Source: Rossellomorea aquimaris TF-12 (GTDB lineage Bacteria; Bacillota; Bacilli; Bacillales; Bacillaceae_B). Taken from it: DNA of 64,000 nucleotides. Positions 35,112 to 43,279 of the stretch are shown here, piece by piece. The stretch's first letter is position 1; every line of letters begins with the position of its first letter. The notes below the pieces were generated by a model that saw only the letters and a list, made by a program, of their open reading frames with translations, ran no database searches and was not told where the DNA came from. A program made the translations under genes and the position numbers. The DNA lies in the NCBI RefSeq assembly GCF_001648555.1, contig NZ_LQXM01000028.1, positions 62,001 through 126,000 on the forward strand, in the 5' to 3' direction.

Positions 35112-35474
35112 TTAACAATCCTCAGGCGTACCCTTATTCGTCGCCGTTACAAACGATGATCCACACCCGCATGACGCGATGGCGTTCGGATTGTCGATGG
35201 TGAATCCGCCGCCCATCATGGATTGTTTATAATCTATTTTTGTGCCATTAAGGATGGCAGCATCATTTTTCGCTACTATGACTTTAATTCCGTGCTGTTC
35301 TAAAGTCGTATCTCCTTCTTGAATCTCGTGTTCAAAGCCCATTCCGTAAGAAAGACCACTACAGCCTCCCCCTTTAACCGCTACTCGTAACATGGCGTCT
35401 ACTTCATCATGTTCCTTCATCATATCTTTCACTTGAAGGGCAGCGGCTTCTGTAAGAATAACAACTTCACTCAT
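35112..35474 (-). CDS. yutM: A-type iron-sulfur carrier YutM (IscA/ErpA/SufA-like)
   Basis: Cytoplasmic 120-residue HesB/IscA-fold protein that receives an Fe-S cluster and passes it to client enzymes. The three ligand cysteines are present: one in KGGGCSGLSYGMGF at about position 39 and two in ASCGCGSSFV near 103-105. The extra C-terminal Cys (PEDC) is beyond the usual end. GGAGGTG precedes the ATG. It complements yutI and the suf operon in the same window. Confidence 0.9.
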   Translation of the reverse strand: MSEVVILTEAAALQVKDMMKEHDEVDAMLRVAVKGGGCSGLSYGMGFEHEIQEGDTTLEQHGIKVIVAKNDAAILNGTKIDYKQSMMGGGFTIDNPNAIASCGCGSSFVTATNKGTPEDC

Positions 35475-35710
35475 TCTCTACACCTCCAACTTATCGTATC
35501 TTACTATTCAGTATACTCCTTTCTATTTTACTACTCAACCAATGAAGCTTTGGTGAATAAAGTAAGAAAGATTTACGATAAACAATATTAGTCAACATAA
35601 AGTTGGAATCGACTATGTCATATTACTCATATTTTAAACGAAAAGACTAGTCCGTTTTACTCATTTCGCGTTATAATAAATAAAAGAATTCCGTTATAGA
35701 GGTGAGGAAC

Positions 35711-36409
35711 ATGACGAAAGTATCAGCTTTCTATGATCGAAAAGTTCAATGTATAGCCTGTAAGCATTCGTATACGACGACTAGAATCCGTTCCAGGTTT
35801 GTTAAAGTTACTGGATATGACAGCGATTTTTGCCCCTTGTACGATTCTGACGAAGTAAACCCTTTACTTTACAATGTAAACGTTTGTCCTCATTGCGGTT
35901 TTTCCTTTACAGATGAATTCACTAAATATATTGTTCCCGTTCTAAAATCAGACCTCGAAGCCAAAATCAGTCAGCATTGGCATCCACAAGACTACGGGAG
36001 TAATCGAAATGTGGAGGATGCCATTAAAACATATAAGCTTGCTGCATATTGTGCATTAATTAAAAAAGAAAAAAAAGTCACAATTGCCGGTTTATATCTT
36101 CGAACGGCATGGCTTTACCGTAAAATAAAAAATCATGAGCAAGAAAGACGCTTTATTAATCTTGCCACTCACGAATATATCGACTCGTATATAAATGATG
36201 ATTTCACAGGCTCTTCTATGTCTGAGACGAAGCTTCTATATCTAATTGCAGAACTACTCCGAAGACAGGAAAAATATGATGAAGCGGTAAAATACTTTTC
36301 AAGAGTAATTGAAAAACAACATCTTTCTACTGAACCTAAAATCGTCGAAATGGCTAAAGATCGTTGGTTTGAAATGAGAGAAATATATAAGCAGGCAAAA
36401 ACGATATAA
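35711..36409 (+). CDS. DUF2225 protein with CxxC zinc motifs
   Basis: A 232-residue protein with four cysteines in two pairs, VQCIACKHSYTT at about 13-24 and NVCPHCGFSFTD near 58-69, probably binding one zinc. The rest is helical, resembling TPR repeats (AELLRRQEKYDEAVKYFSRV near 185). It matches DUF2225; no function is known. The start is ATG 35711, six bases after GAGGTG; the GTG at 35702 overlaps that site. A bidirectional terminator follows. Confidence 0.8.
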   Translation: MTKVSAFYDRKVQCIACKHSYTTTRIRSRFVKVTGYDSDFCPLYDSDEVNPLLYNVNVCPHCGFSFTDEFTKYIVPVLKSDLEAKISQHWHPQDYGSNRNVEDAIKTYKLAAYCALIKKEKKVTIAGLYLRTAWLYRKIKNHEQERRFINLATHEYIDSYINDDFTGSSMSETKLLYLIAELLRRQEKYDEAVKYFSRVIEKQHLSTEPKIVEMAKDRWFEMREIYKQAKTI

Positions 36410-36410
36410 A

Positions 36411-36446
36411 AGAAAAACTAGAGTTTTTTATAACTCTAGTTTTCTT
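36411..36446. terminator. Bidirectional terminator, DUF2225 gene / VOC gene
   Basis: AGAAAAACTAGAGTT pairs with AACTCTAGTTTTCT around a six-base loop. The right arm includes the last codons of the convergent VOC gene. Confidence 0.8.
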
Positions 36447-36810
36447 CATATATTCCAGAACAGTAGGCTTCAAGCTTATTTCCATCACAATCGTAAAATA
36501 TAAAATGGCTTGGGTGACTTGGATTCTCTTCTACCTTCACCTCATTATCCTTTAATGTCTGGTATAGCACATCCTTGTATGGATGCGAAATCTGCAAAAC
36601 CGGGTAAGTAGAGTCGTCATCTGTATGACTATTTACTTTCTCGATTAAACAGATTGTACCAAGAGACTCACTACTCCCAAATGAAAACACTACTGTCGTG
36701 CCATAGTCCTTATCCACTTTTAACCCAAGAAGTTCTGAATACCATTTTTTTGCCCTTCTCATATCACTTACCATTACATTCGTTTGCATAACACCTTGAA
36801 AATAACTCAT
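36436..36810 (-). CDS. VOC/glyoxalase-family protein
   Basis: A 124-residue vicinal-oxygen-chelate fold protein. Typical elements are MRRAKKWYSELLGLKVD at 17-33 and FIFYDCDGNKLEAYC at 103-117, where the last Glu is a usual metal ligand. The family includes glyoxalases, dioxygenases and drug-binding proteins; substrate unknown. CAGGAGG lies about ten bases before the ATG. Confidence 0.78.
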   Translation of the reverse strand: MSYFQGVMQTNVMVSDMRRAKKWYSELLGLKVDKDYGTTVVFSFGSSESLGTICLIEKVNSHTDDDSTYPVLQISHPYKDVLYQTLKDNEVKVEENPSHPSHFIFYDCDGNKLEAYCSGIYEEN

Positions 36811-36873
36811 TGGCCATCAACCTCCTGTACATTATTTTCCTTTAAAGATGGGAAATTCCTGCTGTAAAACGTC

Positions 36874-36906
36874 AAAAAAATAGAGCAGATCCTAGGATCC
36901 GCTCTA
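36874..36906 (-). terminator. Terminator of yuzB
   Basis: TAGAGCAGATC / GATCCGCTCTA (one mismatch) with loop CTAG; A7 on the left gives the U tract in the transcript. Confidence 0.82.
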
Positions 36907-36914
36907 AAGTACTA

Positions 36915-37151
36915 TTAAAACATTGGGTTTTCCTCAAGAAATTGATAGATATTTTCCACCAATTCTTCTGGTGTATCTCCTGTTACCACTTCTCCATTCA
37001 CAAGAGCATAAAGGGATTGGGCACACTTCCCACAATAACCTAAACACCCATACTCAATGACATCGAAATTTGGGTCTCTTTCTAATATTTCAAGCGCCTT
37101 TTGCGCACCACTAGCAAGATTACTTATACAAAATTCTATAATAGGTTTCAA
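36915..37151 (-). CDS. yuzB: YuzB (DUF1450), thiol protein
   Basis: A 78-residue protein with the conserved block [15 protein letters not shown], a CxxCxxC cluster that could bind metal or take part in thiol exchange, and a C-terminal helix [16 protein letters not shown]. The start is TTG 37151 behind GAGGTGATAGAA, giving exactly the length of B. subtilis YuzB as I recall it; the longer frame to 37205 lacks a ribosome binding site. It is divergent from yutJ. Function is unknown. Confidence 0.85.
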   Translation of the reverse strand: MKPIIEFCISNLASGAQKALEILERDPNFDVIEYGCLGYCGKCAQSLYALVNGEVVTGDTPEELVENIYQFLEENPMF

Positions 37152-37474
37152 TTCTATCACCTCACTACTCTTTGTTATGCTACCTTTTTTCGAAAAAATC
37201 GTCAATCATTGTGTTTTATCTATTCGTATAACAGATTGTGAACATTTTCCCTTATTTTTATTGTGAAAACGCCATTATTTCGATATACTTTTAATGTTAA
37301 TAGGTTTACATATGATGAAAACCTTCTAATTATGAATCATATTGAAAATGCTTACTTTTTCAGGACCCTTATGTAACAACATGTCTGTCCTTAAACTTAA
37401 GGATAAAGGGACCATTAATTGATATATTAACACACTATTTCGACTATACGTAGAGTGCAAAAGGGGAAATTTTC
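37152..37474. other. Divergent intergenic region yuzB / yutJ
   Basis: AT-rich promoter region for two divergent genes. I find no riboswitch, convincing operator or small gene. Confidence 0.4.
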
Positions 37475-38542
37475 ATGAAACAATTAGTTTTGCTTGGCGG
37501 AGGATATGGCAACATGCGTGTTCTTCTTCGCTTATTACCTAATCAATTACCCGATGATGTGTCAATAACACTCATTGACCGCAACCCATATCATTGTCTT
37601 AAGACCGAGTATTACGCCCTGGCCGCAGGTACCATTTCAGACCAACATGTAAGGGTATCATTCCCGGAACATTCTCGATTAAACTATGTTTATGGAGATA
37701 TCTCAGGGATTGATATGAAAAACAAGCTTGTTCACATGAAAGATCAAGATCCCGTTTCCTATGATGACCTGGTGGTTGGATTAGGCTGTGAAGACAAATA
37801 TCACAATGTGCCAGGTGCTGATGAATTTACTTTTAGTATCCAAACCATTGAACGATCTCGTAGAACTTACCAAACACTGTGTAACCTCCCAGCCGGTTCC
37901 ATTGTTGGAATAGTTGGAGCCGGCCTAAGCGGCATTGAGCTTGCAAGTGAGCTTCGTGAAAGTCGATCAGATTTAAAAATTAAATTATTCGACCGTGGGC
38001 CTCGAATTCTAAATGCTTTCCCAGAGCGCTTAAGTTCTTATGTTCATAGTTGGTTTGATGAAAATGATGTGGACATTGTGAATAGCTCTAACATTACAAA
38101 GGTTGAGCCGAATACTCTTCATAATCATGAAGAACAAATTTTCTGTGATGCCATTGTATGGACAGCAGGGATCCAACCTAGTCGTGTAGTGAGAGAGATG
38201 GACGTTGAGAAGGACTCCAGTGGGCGCGTCATCCTTACTAAGTATCATAACCTGCCTCAAGACGAAAATGTGTATGTTGTAGGGGATTGCGCAAGCCTGC
38301 CTCAAGCTCCTAGTGCTCAATTAGCAGAAGGACAAGCCGAGCAGATTGTTACCGTATTGCTGAAGAGATGGAAGAATGAAGAATTACCTGAAGAATTACC
38401 TAAAATTAAACTAAAAGGAATTCTTGGTTCTCTTGGAAAGAAACACGGATTTGGATTAGTAAATGAACGTTCCATAACTGGTCGTGTAGCCAGATTACTA
38501 AAGTCCGGTGTATTATGGATGTACCGATACCATAATGGTTGA
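37475..38542 (+). CDS. yutJ: NADH dehydrogenase-like flavoprotein YutJ
   Basis: A 355-residue FAD/NAD(P)-dependent oxidoreductase related to type II NADH dehydrogenase and to YumB in the same window. FAD site LVLLGGGYGNMRVLLR at 4-19 (the glycine motif reads GGGYGN), NAD site IVGIVGAGLSGIELASEL at about 143-160, second FAD motif VYVVGDCAS near 264. It is shorter than YumB and lacks part of the C-terminal membrane segment, so its electron acceptor is uncertain. AAGGGG precedes the ATG. Confidence 0.83.
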   Translation: MKQLVLLGGGYGNMRVLLRLLPNQLPDDVSITLIDRNPYHCLKTEYYALAAGTISDQHVRVSFPEHSRLNYVYGDISGIDMKNKLVHMKDQDPVSYDDLVVGLGCEDKYHNVPGADEFTFSIQTIERSRRTYQTLCNLPAGSIVGIVGAGLSGIELASELRESRSDLKIKLFDRGPRILNAFPERLSSYVHSWFDENDVDIVNSSNITKVEPNTLHNHEEQIFCDAIVWTAGIQPSRVVREMDVEKDSSGRVILTKYHNLPQDENVYVVGDCASLPQAPSAQLAEGQAEQIVTVLLKRWKNEELPEELPKIKLKGILGSLGKKHGFGLVNERSITGRVARLLKSGVLWMYRYHNG

Positions 38543-38548
38543 TGAAGC

Positions 38549-38583
38549 AAAACCACACAAGGTTTCCCTTGTGTGGTTTTTTT
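38549..38583 (+). terminator. Terminator of yutJ
   Basis: Perfect 14-base arms AAAACCACACAAGG with a short loop and T7. Confidence 0.9.
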
Positions 38584-38636
38584 GTAGTGTTAGAGATATG
38601 TCGAAAATGGAAGAATCGTCTTTATTTTGAAATTTT

Positions 38637-38736
38637 GGCATGTAAATTTAAAAAATGGCATGCATTTTATTTTTATGGCATGTAAATCAATAAATGGGCA
38701 CGCATTTCATTTTTGGGGCACTCAAAAATAAAAAAA
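38637..38736. repeat. Exact 20-bp periodic intergenic array (GGCATG type)
   Basis: Five adjacent units start with GGCA at 38637, 38657, 38677, 38697 and 38717, an exact 20-base period. Units 1 and 3 begin GGCATGTAAAT; units 2 and 4 begin GGCATGCATTT or GGCACGCATTT; unit 5 is GGCACTCAAAA. The remainder of each unit is A/T only or nearly so. There are no spacers of differing sequence, no cas genes and no reading frame. Confidence 0.8.
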
Positions 38737-38757
38737 GCCCTCCAGCATGGAGAAGCT
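38729..38757 (-). terminator. Weak terminator of yuzD
   Basis: A short stem CTCCA / TGGAG extended by AGC / GCT pairs is followed by U7 in the minus transcript; it touches the end of the 20-bp array. Confidence 0.5.
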
Positions 38758-38764
38758 CCCTCAA

Positions 38765-39094
38765 TCAAACCGCTTTATATCCAAATTTCTCTAATTCCGA
38801 ATAAATCGTCTTCAGTCGTGGGTTGCCTTCCCCTACAACGTTTCCTTCTAGAAGAACAACTGGATAAAACATATCTTCTTCAATCACTTTTGAAGCAAAT
38901 TGTTTTACATCCTCTTCTTCCGGCGGATTATAAATATCTATATATTTGATAACAAATGGTTGATTTGGATATTTGCGACCAACAGCAGCCTCAAGCCATT
39001 CGTATGTTTCTTTAGAAGATGGTAAATTAACGCAACTAGGGCACAGTACCTCGGCACCATAGACGTGTATTTGAACTGGTTTACGCTCCATCAT
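38765..39094 (-). CDS. yuzD: YuzD (DUF1462), thioredoxin-like
   Basis: A 109-residue protein with a probable thioredoxin-like fold: VYGAEVLCPSCVNLPSSKET carries CPSC at about 18-21, in the position of a redox or metal motif, and FYPVVLLEGNVVGEGNP holds the cis-proline strand. Function is unknown. GGGGAG lies just before two adjacent ATG codons (39094 and 39091). It is next to yutI and yutJ, as in B. subtilis. Confidence 0.83.
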   Translation of the reverse strand: MMERKPVQIHVYGAEVLCPSCVNLPSSKETYEWLEAAVGRKYPNQPFVIKYIDIYNPPEEEDVKQFASKVIEEDMFYPVVLLEGNVVGEGNPRLKTIYSELEKFGYKAV

Positions 39095-39340
39095 AATCTC
39101 CCCTTTATTCCCCTCTTATTTTCATTTTACAAAAAAAACGGAAATGTGGGAACACTTATGTACGAATTAATGTTGGGAATCTCTGCCCATTTATGAGAAC
39201 AGTCATCAGCTTAGTCTCCACTTATCAACAAAGTTTACGAAAACAGCTTTAAAAAAAAGAAATTCCCAATTGTTTGCAGGTTGATAGATTTTTTAGGAAT
39301 ATGTCATTATAATAGAGAGTAAGGAAAGGAGTAGATAATT

Positions 39341-39577
39341 ATGGCTGATCAAGAAACGGTTGCGTCCGTACAGGAAGTTTTAGATAAATTACGTCCGTTC
39401 CTACTTCGCGATGGTGGAGACTGTGAACTAGTAGACGTTGAAGATGGTATCGTAAAGCTTCGCCTTTTAGGTGCTTGCGGAAGCTGTCCAAGTTCGACTA
39501 TCACGTTAAAAGCAGGTATTGAACGCGCACTTGTTGAAGAGGTTCCAGGTATCGTTGAAGTAGAACAAGTATTTTAA
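39341..39577 (+). CDS. yutI: NifU C-terminal domain iron-sulfur protein YutI
   Basis: A 78-residue protein consisting of the NifU C-terminal domain, a scaffold or carrier for Fe-S clusters. The ligand motif is [18 protein letters not shown] with CxxC at about 46-49. AAGGAG precedes the ATG at good spacing. It is its own transcription unit with a terminator and works in the same pathway as suf and yutM. Confidence 0.92.
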   Translation: MADQETVASVQEVLDKLRPFLLRDGGDCELVDVEDGIVKLRLLGACGSCPSSTITLKAGIERALVEEVPGIVEVEQVF

Positions 39578-39583
39578 TTTATC

Positions 39584-39613
39584 GCCCAAATCCAAACTGG
39601 ATTTGGGCTTTTT
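39584..39613 (+). terminator. Terminator of yutI
   Basis: Perfect 11-base arms GCCCAAATCCA with a three-base loop and T5. Confidence 0.9.
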
Positions 39614-39640
39614 CATAAGCATTTTTCCGTATGGTTAATC

Positions 39641-40603
39641 TCATTTCACAGGAGTTTTTGGTGATTCCCCATTTAATACAGCTTCAATATTTTCAACACA
39701 TAGGCTCATCATGTTAAATCGTGTTTCTTTTGATGAGCTACCGATATGAGGAACTGCCACTACATTCTCCATTGATAAAAGAGGATGCTGGGGATCAATC
39801 GGTTCCTCTTGAAATACATCTAATCCAGCTCCTGCAATTTCCCCTGTTTTCAATGCTTCCACTAAAGCTTCTTCGTTTACAATAGGACCACGGGCTGCGT
39901 TAATAAGAATGGCTGTATTCTTCATCTTAATAAACTGTTCTCTTTGAAACATTCCTTTTGTATCTTCAGTTAAGGGTGCAAGAATGACAACAAAATCTGA
40001 ATGAGCAAGAAGGTCATTAAAGGAAGTATAAACTGCTCCAATTCTCTCTTCTGCTTCGTATTTTCTTGATCGATTGTGATAGAGAATATTCATGTTAAAT
40101 CCTTTTGCTCTTCTTGCCACTCCTTCACCAATACTACCCATTCCCACAATTCCAATTGTTTTATGGTGTATGTCTGTTCCAGCTAACAAAAGGGGGGACC
40201 AGCTTTTCCACCGACCTTCTCTAATGTATCGATCCCCTTCAATTAGACGGCGACCCGTCGCCATCAGTAAGCCAAAGGTCAAATCAGCTGTCGTTTCTGT
40301 TAATACATCTGGGGTATTACAAACGATAATTCCGAGATTTCCAGCTGCTTTTAGATCAATATTGTCGTACCCTACAGCTAAATTAGCGACGACTTTTAGG
40401 GAAGCTGTGCCATATAACAGCTCCTTGTCAACATTGTCTGAAAGCATAGTCAATAAAGCGGAGACATGCTTTGATTTATCTAGAAGTACTTCTCTTGGTA
40501 CGGGAACATCTTCATATTCCCACATCTCAACCTCATATTGTGACTCCAAGGAACAGATTATCGAATGTGGCAGCTTTCTTGTAATAAAAATGGATGGCTT
40601 CAT
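39641..40603 (-). CDS. D-2-hydroxyacid dehydrogenase (glyoxylate/hydroxypyruvate reductase type)
   Basis: Cytoplasmic NAD(P)H-dependent enzyme of 320 residues that reduces 2-oxo acids such as glyoxylate or 2-ketogluconate to D-2-hydroxyacids. The Rossmann motif is GIVGMGSIGEGVARR at about 151-165; catalytic residues are Arg in NAARGPIVNEEAL (about 236), Glu in FQEEPIDP (about 265) and His in VPHIGSSSKE (about 284). The exact substrate is not set by these. AAGGTAGG precedes the ATG. In B. subtilis this position between yutI and yutH holds yuxL and hom-thrCB. Confidence 0.87.
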   Translation of the reverse strand: MKPSIFITRKLPHSIICSLESQYEVEMWEYEDVPVPREVLLDKSKHVSALLTMLSDNVDKELLYGTASLKVVANLAVGYDNIDLKAAGNLGIIVCNTPDVLTETTADLTFGLLMATGRRLIEGDRYIREGRWKSWSPLLLAGTDIHHKTIGIVGMGSIGEGVARRAKGFNMNILYHNRSRKYEAEERIGAVYTSFNDLLAHSDFVVILAPLTEDTKGMFQREQFIKMKNTAILINAARGPIVNEEALVEALKTGEIAGAGLDVFQEEPIDPQHPLLSMENVVAVPHIGSSSKETRFNMMSLCVENIEAVLNGESPKTPVK

Positions 40604-40739
40604 ATAATGACCTACCTTTACCTCATAATCCTCCCTATTTTACCATATAGTTTTTTTCATAATGATTGTTGTTTTATCACTTGAGTTGTGCCAATGGCTT
40701 TGTCAACAAGTATGTGGTGGATAGTGAGAGAAATTTCTC

Positions 40740-40845
40740 CCTTTTGCAGCCAACGTTCGGCCTACCCTCCTCAACTTTGCTTCCAAGGTTCCGGCACGCC
40801 CGTACTTCCGGAGGAGTCTACGCATTTCCTCTCATGATCTTTAAA
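40740..40845 (-). repeat. Possible degraded, inverted copy of the dispersed Bacillaceae repeat
   Basis: GGAGGAGTCTACGCATTTCC and neighbouring segments resemble the reverse complement of the AGACTCCT...GGAAGC start of the element at 40929, as seen in related genomes, but the match is weak and broken. If real, the two copies face each other across about 90 bases. Confidence 0.3.
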
Positions 40846-40928
40846 ACAGAATTCTTCTTCTAGGATATCAATCTCTACTCATTTTAATAAGGTTGGTTGC
40901 TAAGGGTTTATAGAAACATGATGGGAAA

Positions 40929-41060
40929 GTTGATTGGAGCGGAAGCTACTAGACTCAGACTCCTAAGGGAATTGCTGGACAGGTACAGACCCCGCAGGCG
41001 TGGAGAGGAGGCTCACTCGCCACCCTGTGGGAAGCGAGCATCATGGAGATAATTTCTTCT
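40929..41060 (+). repeat. Dispersed Bacillaceae intergenic repeat (TTGATTGGAGCGGAAG family)
   Basis: The segment begins TTGATTGGAGCGGAAG and contains AGACCCCGCAGGCG, GGAGGCTCAC, CCACCC and GAAGCGAGCA in order. This layout is a common extragenic repeat in Bacillus-type genomes that folds as an imperfect long hairpin. It has no reading frame. It lies between the hydroxyacid dehydrogenase and yutH. The remaining sequence of this 516-base gap holds nothing else recognisable apart from the possible degraded copy at 40740. Confidence 0.7.
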
Positions 41061-41119
41061 CTAAGATAGCCACACACTTTACGAAAAGAACATTAAGAAA
41101 AATTCACCTTAGTTCAGTT

Positions 41120-42121
41120 TTACAGCCATCCAACTAATGGAATGCCCCACTTCTTCACTGGTACTTCTGCTAAATGATAAAAATCAGAAAGGAAGGATTC
41201 ATAATGCTTAGAGTTTTTTAAATACCGTTCCAGCTTATCTTCAACGGATTTCTTTTTTTGCTCGGAATCAGAAATATAATATTCCTCAATACATTCAAAA
41301 TAATGGAGAGGGAACAACAACCGAGAATACATTAATCTCCATCCGAAGGGAGAGAGTGGTGAGATGGATTCATATTCCTTGATGAATTCCTGCAGGTCAG
41401 GGTGGAAGGTTTGACTCCTCTTAAAATACTTTTCCCTCACCCATTCAGCTATATCCCGACTGCTATGGTCAAATACCCAATGAAATGGAAAATGGATACA
41501 CACTTCTGTTCCCCAAGTAGACTGCAAAAAACGTTCATGAGAAATGGTCCCTGCATCTTCTGCTTTAGGATCATCATCCAGCTCTGTATCTACTAAATAT
41601 TGAATGGCATTTTCAGATAACGCAGTGTAATAAGGGTAACTTTCTAGAAACATTCTTTCAAACTCATCAATTGGTTGATCCTGCAATACTTGATAATAGG
41701 CTTTTTCTAACTGATTTAATCGTTTCTCCCACAAGTTCTTCCACTGACCCATTCGATTCATTTTCACGACCTTCTCTTCGTAGGTCCGTCCCCTAACATG
41801 AAATTTGCTTAGTTTTCTGCCTAGTTTTTTTTCTGGAGGCGATTGAATGGATTCGTTTTTAAGTACTACGTAGTCTTTCTCTTTTTCTACGACGAGAAAT
41901 CGTCCATTTTTTGATGGGACAAAAGAAGAAACATAGCGATCTCCTTGAGATTTAAGATGCTCCGTTAATTTATAAATCTCAACCAGCGTTTCCTGTTCCA
42001 CATTTGAAACACCGACAATACTATATAATAATCCCCCGACCATATATCGATCCATCATTCCATCAAAGAACGCCCGCTCAGGATGCAATCCAAAATGATT
42101 AATTAATATTTCTCGTGACAT
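41120..42121 (-). CDS. yutH: Spore coat-associated kinase-like protein YutH
   Basis: A 333-residue protein of the CotS/YutH group, with a remote protein-kinase/aminoglycoside-phosphotransferase fold. The N-terminal lobe (REILINHFGLHPERAFFDGM...) and the helical C-terminal lobe are present, but I do not see a convincing catalytic HxD or DFD, so activity is doubtful. In B. subtilis YutH is a spore coat component. The start is ATG 42121, behind GGGAGAGG; an upstream in-frame ATG at 42136 lies before that site. Confidence 0.8.
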   Translation of the reverse strand: MSREILINHFGLHPERAFFDGMMDRYMVGGLLYSIVGVSNVEQETLVEIYKLTEHLKSQGDRYVSSFVPSKNGRFLVVEKEKDYVVLKNESIQSPPEKKLGRKLSKFHVRGRTYEEKVVKMNRMGQWKNLWEKRLNQLEKAYYQVLQDQPIDEFERMFLESYPYYTALSENAIQYLVDTELDDDPKAEDAGTISHERFLQSTWGTEVCIHFPFHWVFDHSSRDIAEWVREKYFKRSQTFHPDLQEFIKEYESISPLSPFGWRLMYSRLLFPLHYFECIEEYYISDSEQKKKSVEDKLERYLKNSKHYESFLSDFYHLAEVPVKKWGIPLVGWL

Positions 42122-42321
42122 AGTGACCTCTCCCATCTAATTTTAAAGTCTAATCTTCCCAAAAAAACCTCTACATGAATATCCACATCCAGAGATGGGC
42201 AAAAAAGAGAATAGAAGCTATTATTATGTCTATTTATTAAAGGGAATTCATATGAGTAAAAACAAGGCTTCGTCTAATCGAAATAGGGGTTTTATTAACT
42301 ATCAAGGAAAAGGTGAAAAGG

Positions 42322-42822
42322 ATGAAGGACAAGAAATCGATGGATTTATTAGAAAAAACAGCACGTCAGTGGTTACTTAACAGAGGAGTGAGCATTGAGG
42401 AAATTGCTCAGCTAGTCATGTACCTTCAGCAAAAATATCATCCTGATTTAGAATTAGAAGAATGTGTATATAATGTTGAGCGTGTTTTAACAAAAAGAGA
42501 AGTTCAAAATGCTATTTTAACGGGAATTCAACTGGACATTTTAGCTGAAAAGAAGATGTTGGAAGAACCTTTGCAGTCTATCATTGAAGTGGATGAAGGC
42601 TTATATGGGGTAGATGAAATCTTAGCTTTCTCGATCGTGAATGTGTATGGATCCATCGGATTTACAAACTATGGTTATATCGATAAACAAAAGCCTGGTG
42701 TGTTGGAAAGATTAAATGATAAATCTTCTGGAATGTGTCATACATTTTTAGATGATATCGTGGGAGCGATCGCGGCGGCTGCCTCAAGTCGGTTAGCTCA
42801 CCGAGCAGAATGTGCTGAATAG
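42322..42822 (+). CDS. yutG: Phosphatidylglycerophosphatase A-related protein YutG
   Basis: A 166-residue protein of the PgpA/YutG family. Conserved parts are KREVQNAILTGIQLDILAEK, VDEGLYGVDEILAFSIVNVY and the acidic LDDIVGAIAAAASSRLAH near the C-terminus. PgpA enzymes dephosphorylate phosphatidylglycerophosphate, but this soluble-looking branch has no strong membrane segment, so another phosphorylated substrate is possible. The start is ATG 42322, six bases after AAGGTG. No good terminator was seen. Confidence 0.8.
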   Translation: MKDKKSMDLLEKTARQWLLNRGVSIEEIAQLVMYLQQKYHPDLELEECVYNVERVLTKREVQNAILTGIQLDILAEKKMLEEPLQSIIEVDEGLYGVDEILAFSIVNVYGSIGFTNYGYIDKQKPGVLERLNDKSSGMCHTFLDDIVGAIAAAASSRLAHRAECAE

Positions 42823-42974
42823 AGGATGAAAAAATGAAAATCAGACGCAAATTGCCGTCTGATTTTTCAGTGGTAAAAGCAGTCTCGAAACCACATTTGA
42901 TATGCTAAAGTGCTGCAATTTCTCATTCAATTATCTTCCAAATAAATCGATAGATCCTTTTTACTAACTTTCTA

Positions 42975-43145
42975 TTGCACAGTATTGAAAAATTATATAT
43001 AATTACAAATATAGTTGTAATTATTTCCATTATAGTTGTAGGATTGAGTATCATCCAAAAAACACAGTCCACCAATAAAGGCTATCACTCTAATCGTAAT
43101 ACATACCAATCCACGTTTCCAGGGCCATGGAAACAATCGAGGTGA
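42975..43145 (+). CDS. Possible small membrane peptide upstream of sda
   Basis: A 56-residue open frame starting at TTG 42975 with a hydrophobic core (YIITNIVVIISIIVVGLSII) and a polar tail rich in Ser, Asn and Thr. It ends in the TGA that lies within the ribosome binding site of the sda-like gene, so coupling is possible. No ribosome binding site precedes the TTG, and the family is unknown. It may be a remnant. Confidence 0.25.
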   Translation: MHSIEKLYIITNIVVIISIIVVGLSIIQKTQSTNKGYHSNRNTYQSTFPGPWKQSR

Positions 43146-43151
43146 AACTTC

Positions 43152-43274
43152 ATTAAAATATTGAGTGATCAAACCCTTATTGATGCATACAAAAAAGCGA
43201 AATTGTTAAATCTTAACCAAGAGTTCATTAAATTAATTGAACAAGAATTAGTAAAAAGAAATATAGTTCAGTAA
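43152..43274 (+). CDS. sda: Sda-like inhibitor of sporulation histidine kinase (40 aa)
   Basis: A 40-residue frame too short for common cutoffs: LSDQTLIDAYKKAKLLNLNQ, then EFIKLIEQELVKRN. It aligns with the two-helix hairpin of Sda, which in B. subtilis binds KinA and blocks the start of sporulation when replication is disturbed. The family-typical Met position is here an ATT (43152), six bases after the strong GAGGTGA site; the first conventional start is TTG 43161, which is too far from that site and would lose three residues. Either the rare ATT start is used, or the gene is damaged. Confidence 0.72.
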   Translation: MKILSDQTLIDAYKKAKLLNLNQEFIKLIEQELVKRNIVQ

Positions 43275-43279
43275 TAACC

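Noticed and set aside
38637-38736. CRISPR array
   Set aside because: The 20-base units are contiguous without unique spacers, and there are no cas genes.
41785-41795. Copy of the GGTCCGTCCC palindrome arm inside yutH
   Set aside because: Eleven matching bases in coding sequence without a second arm; likely chance.
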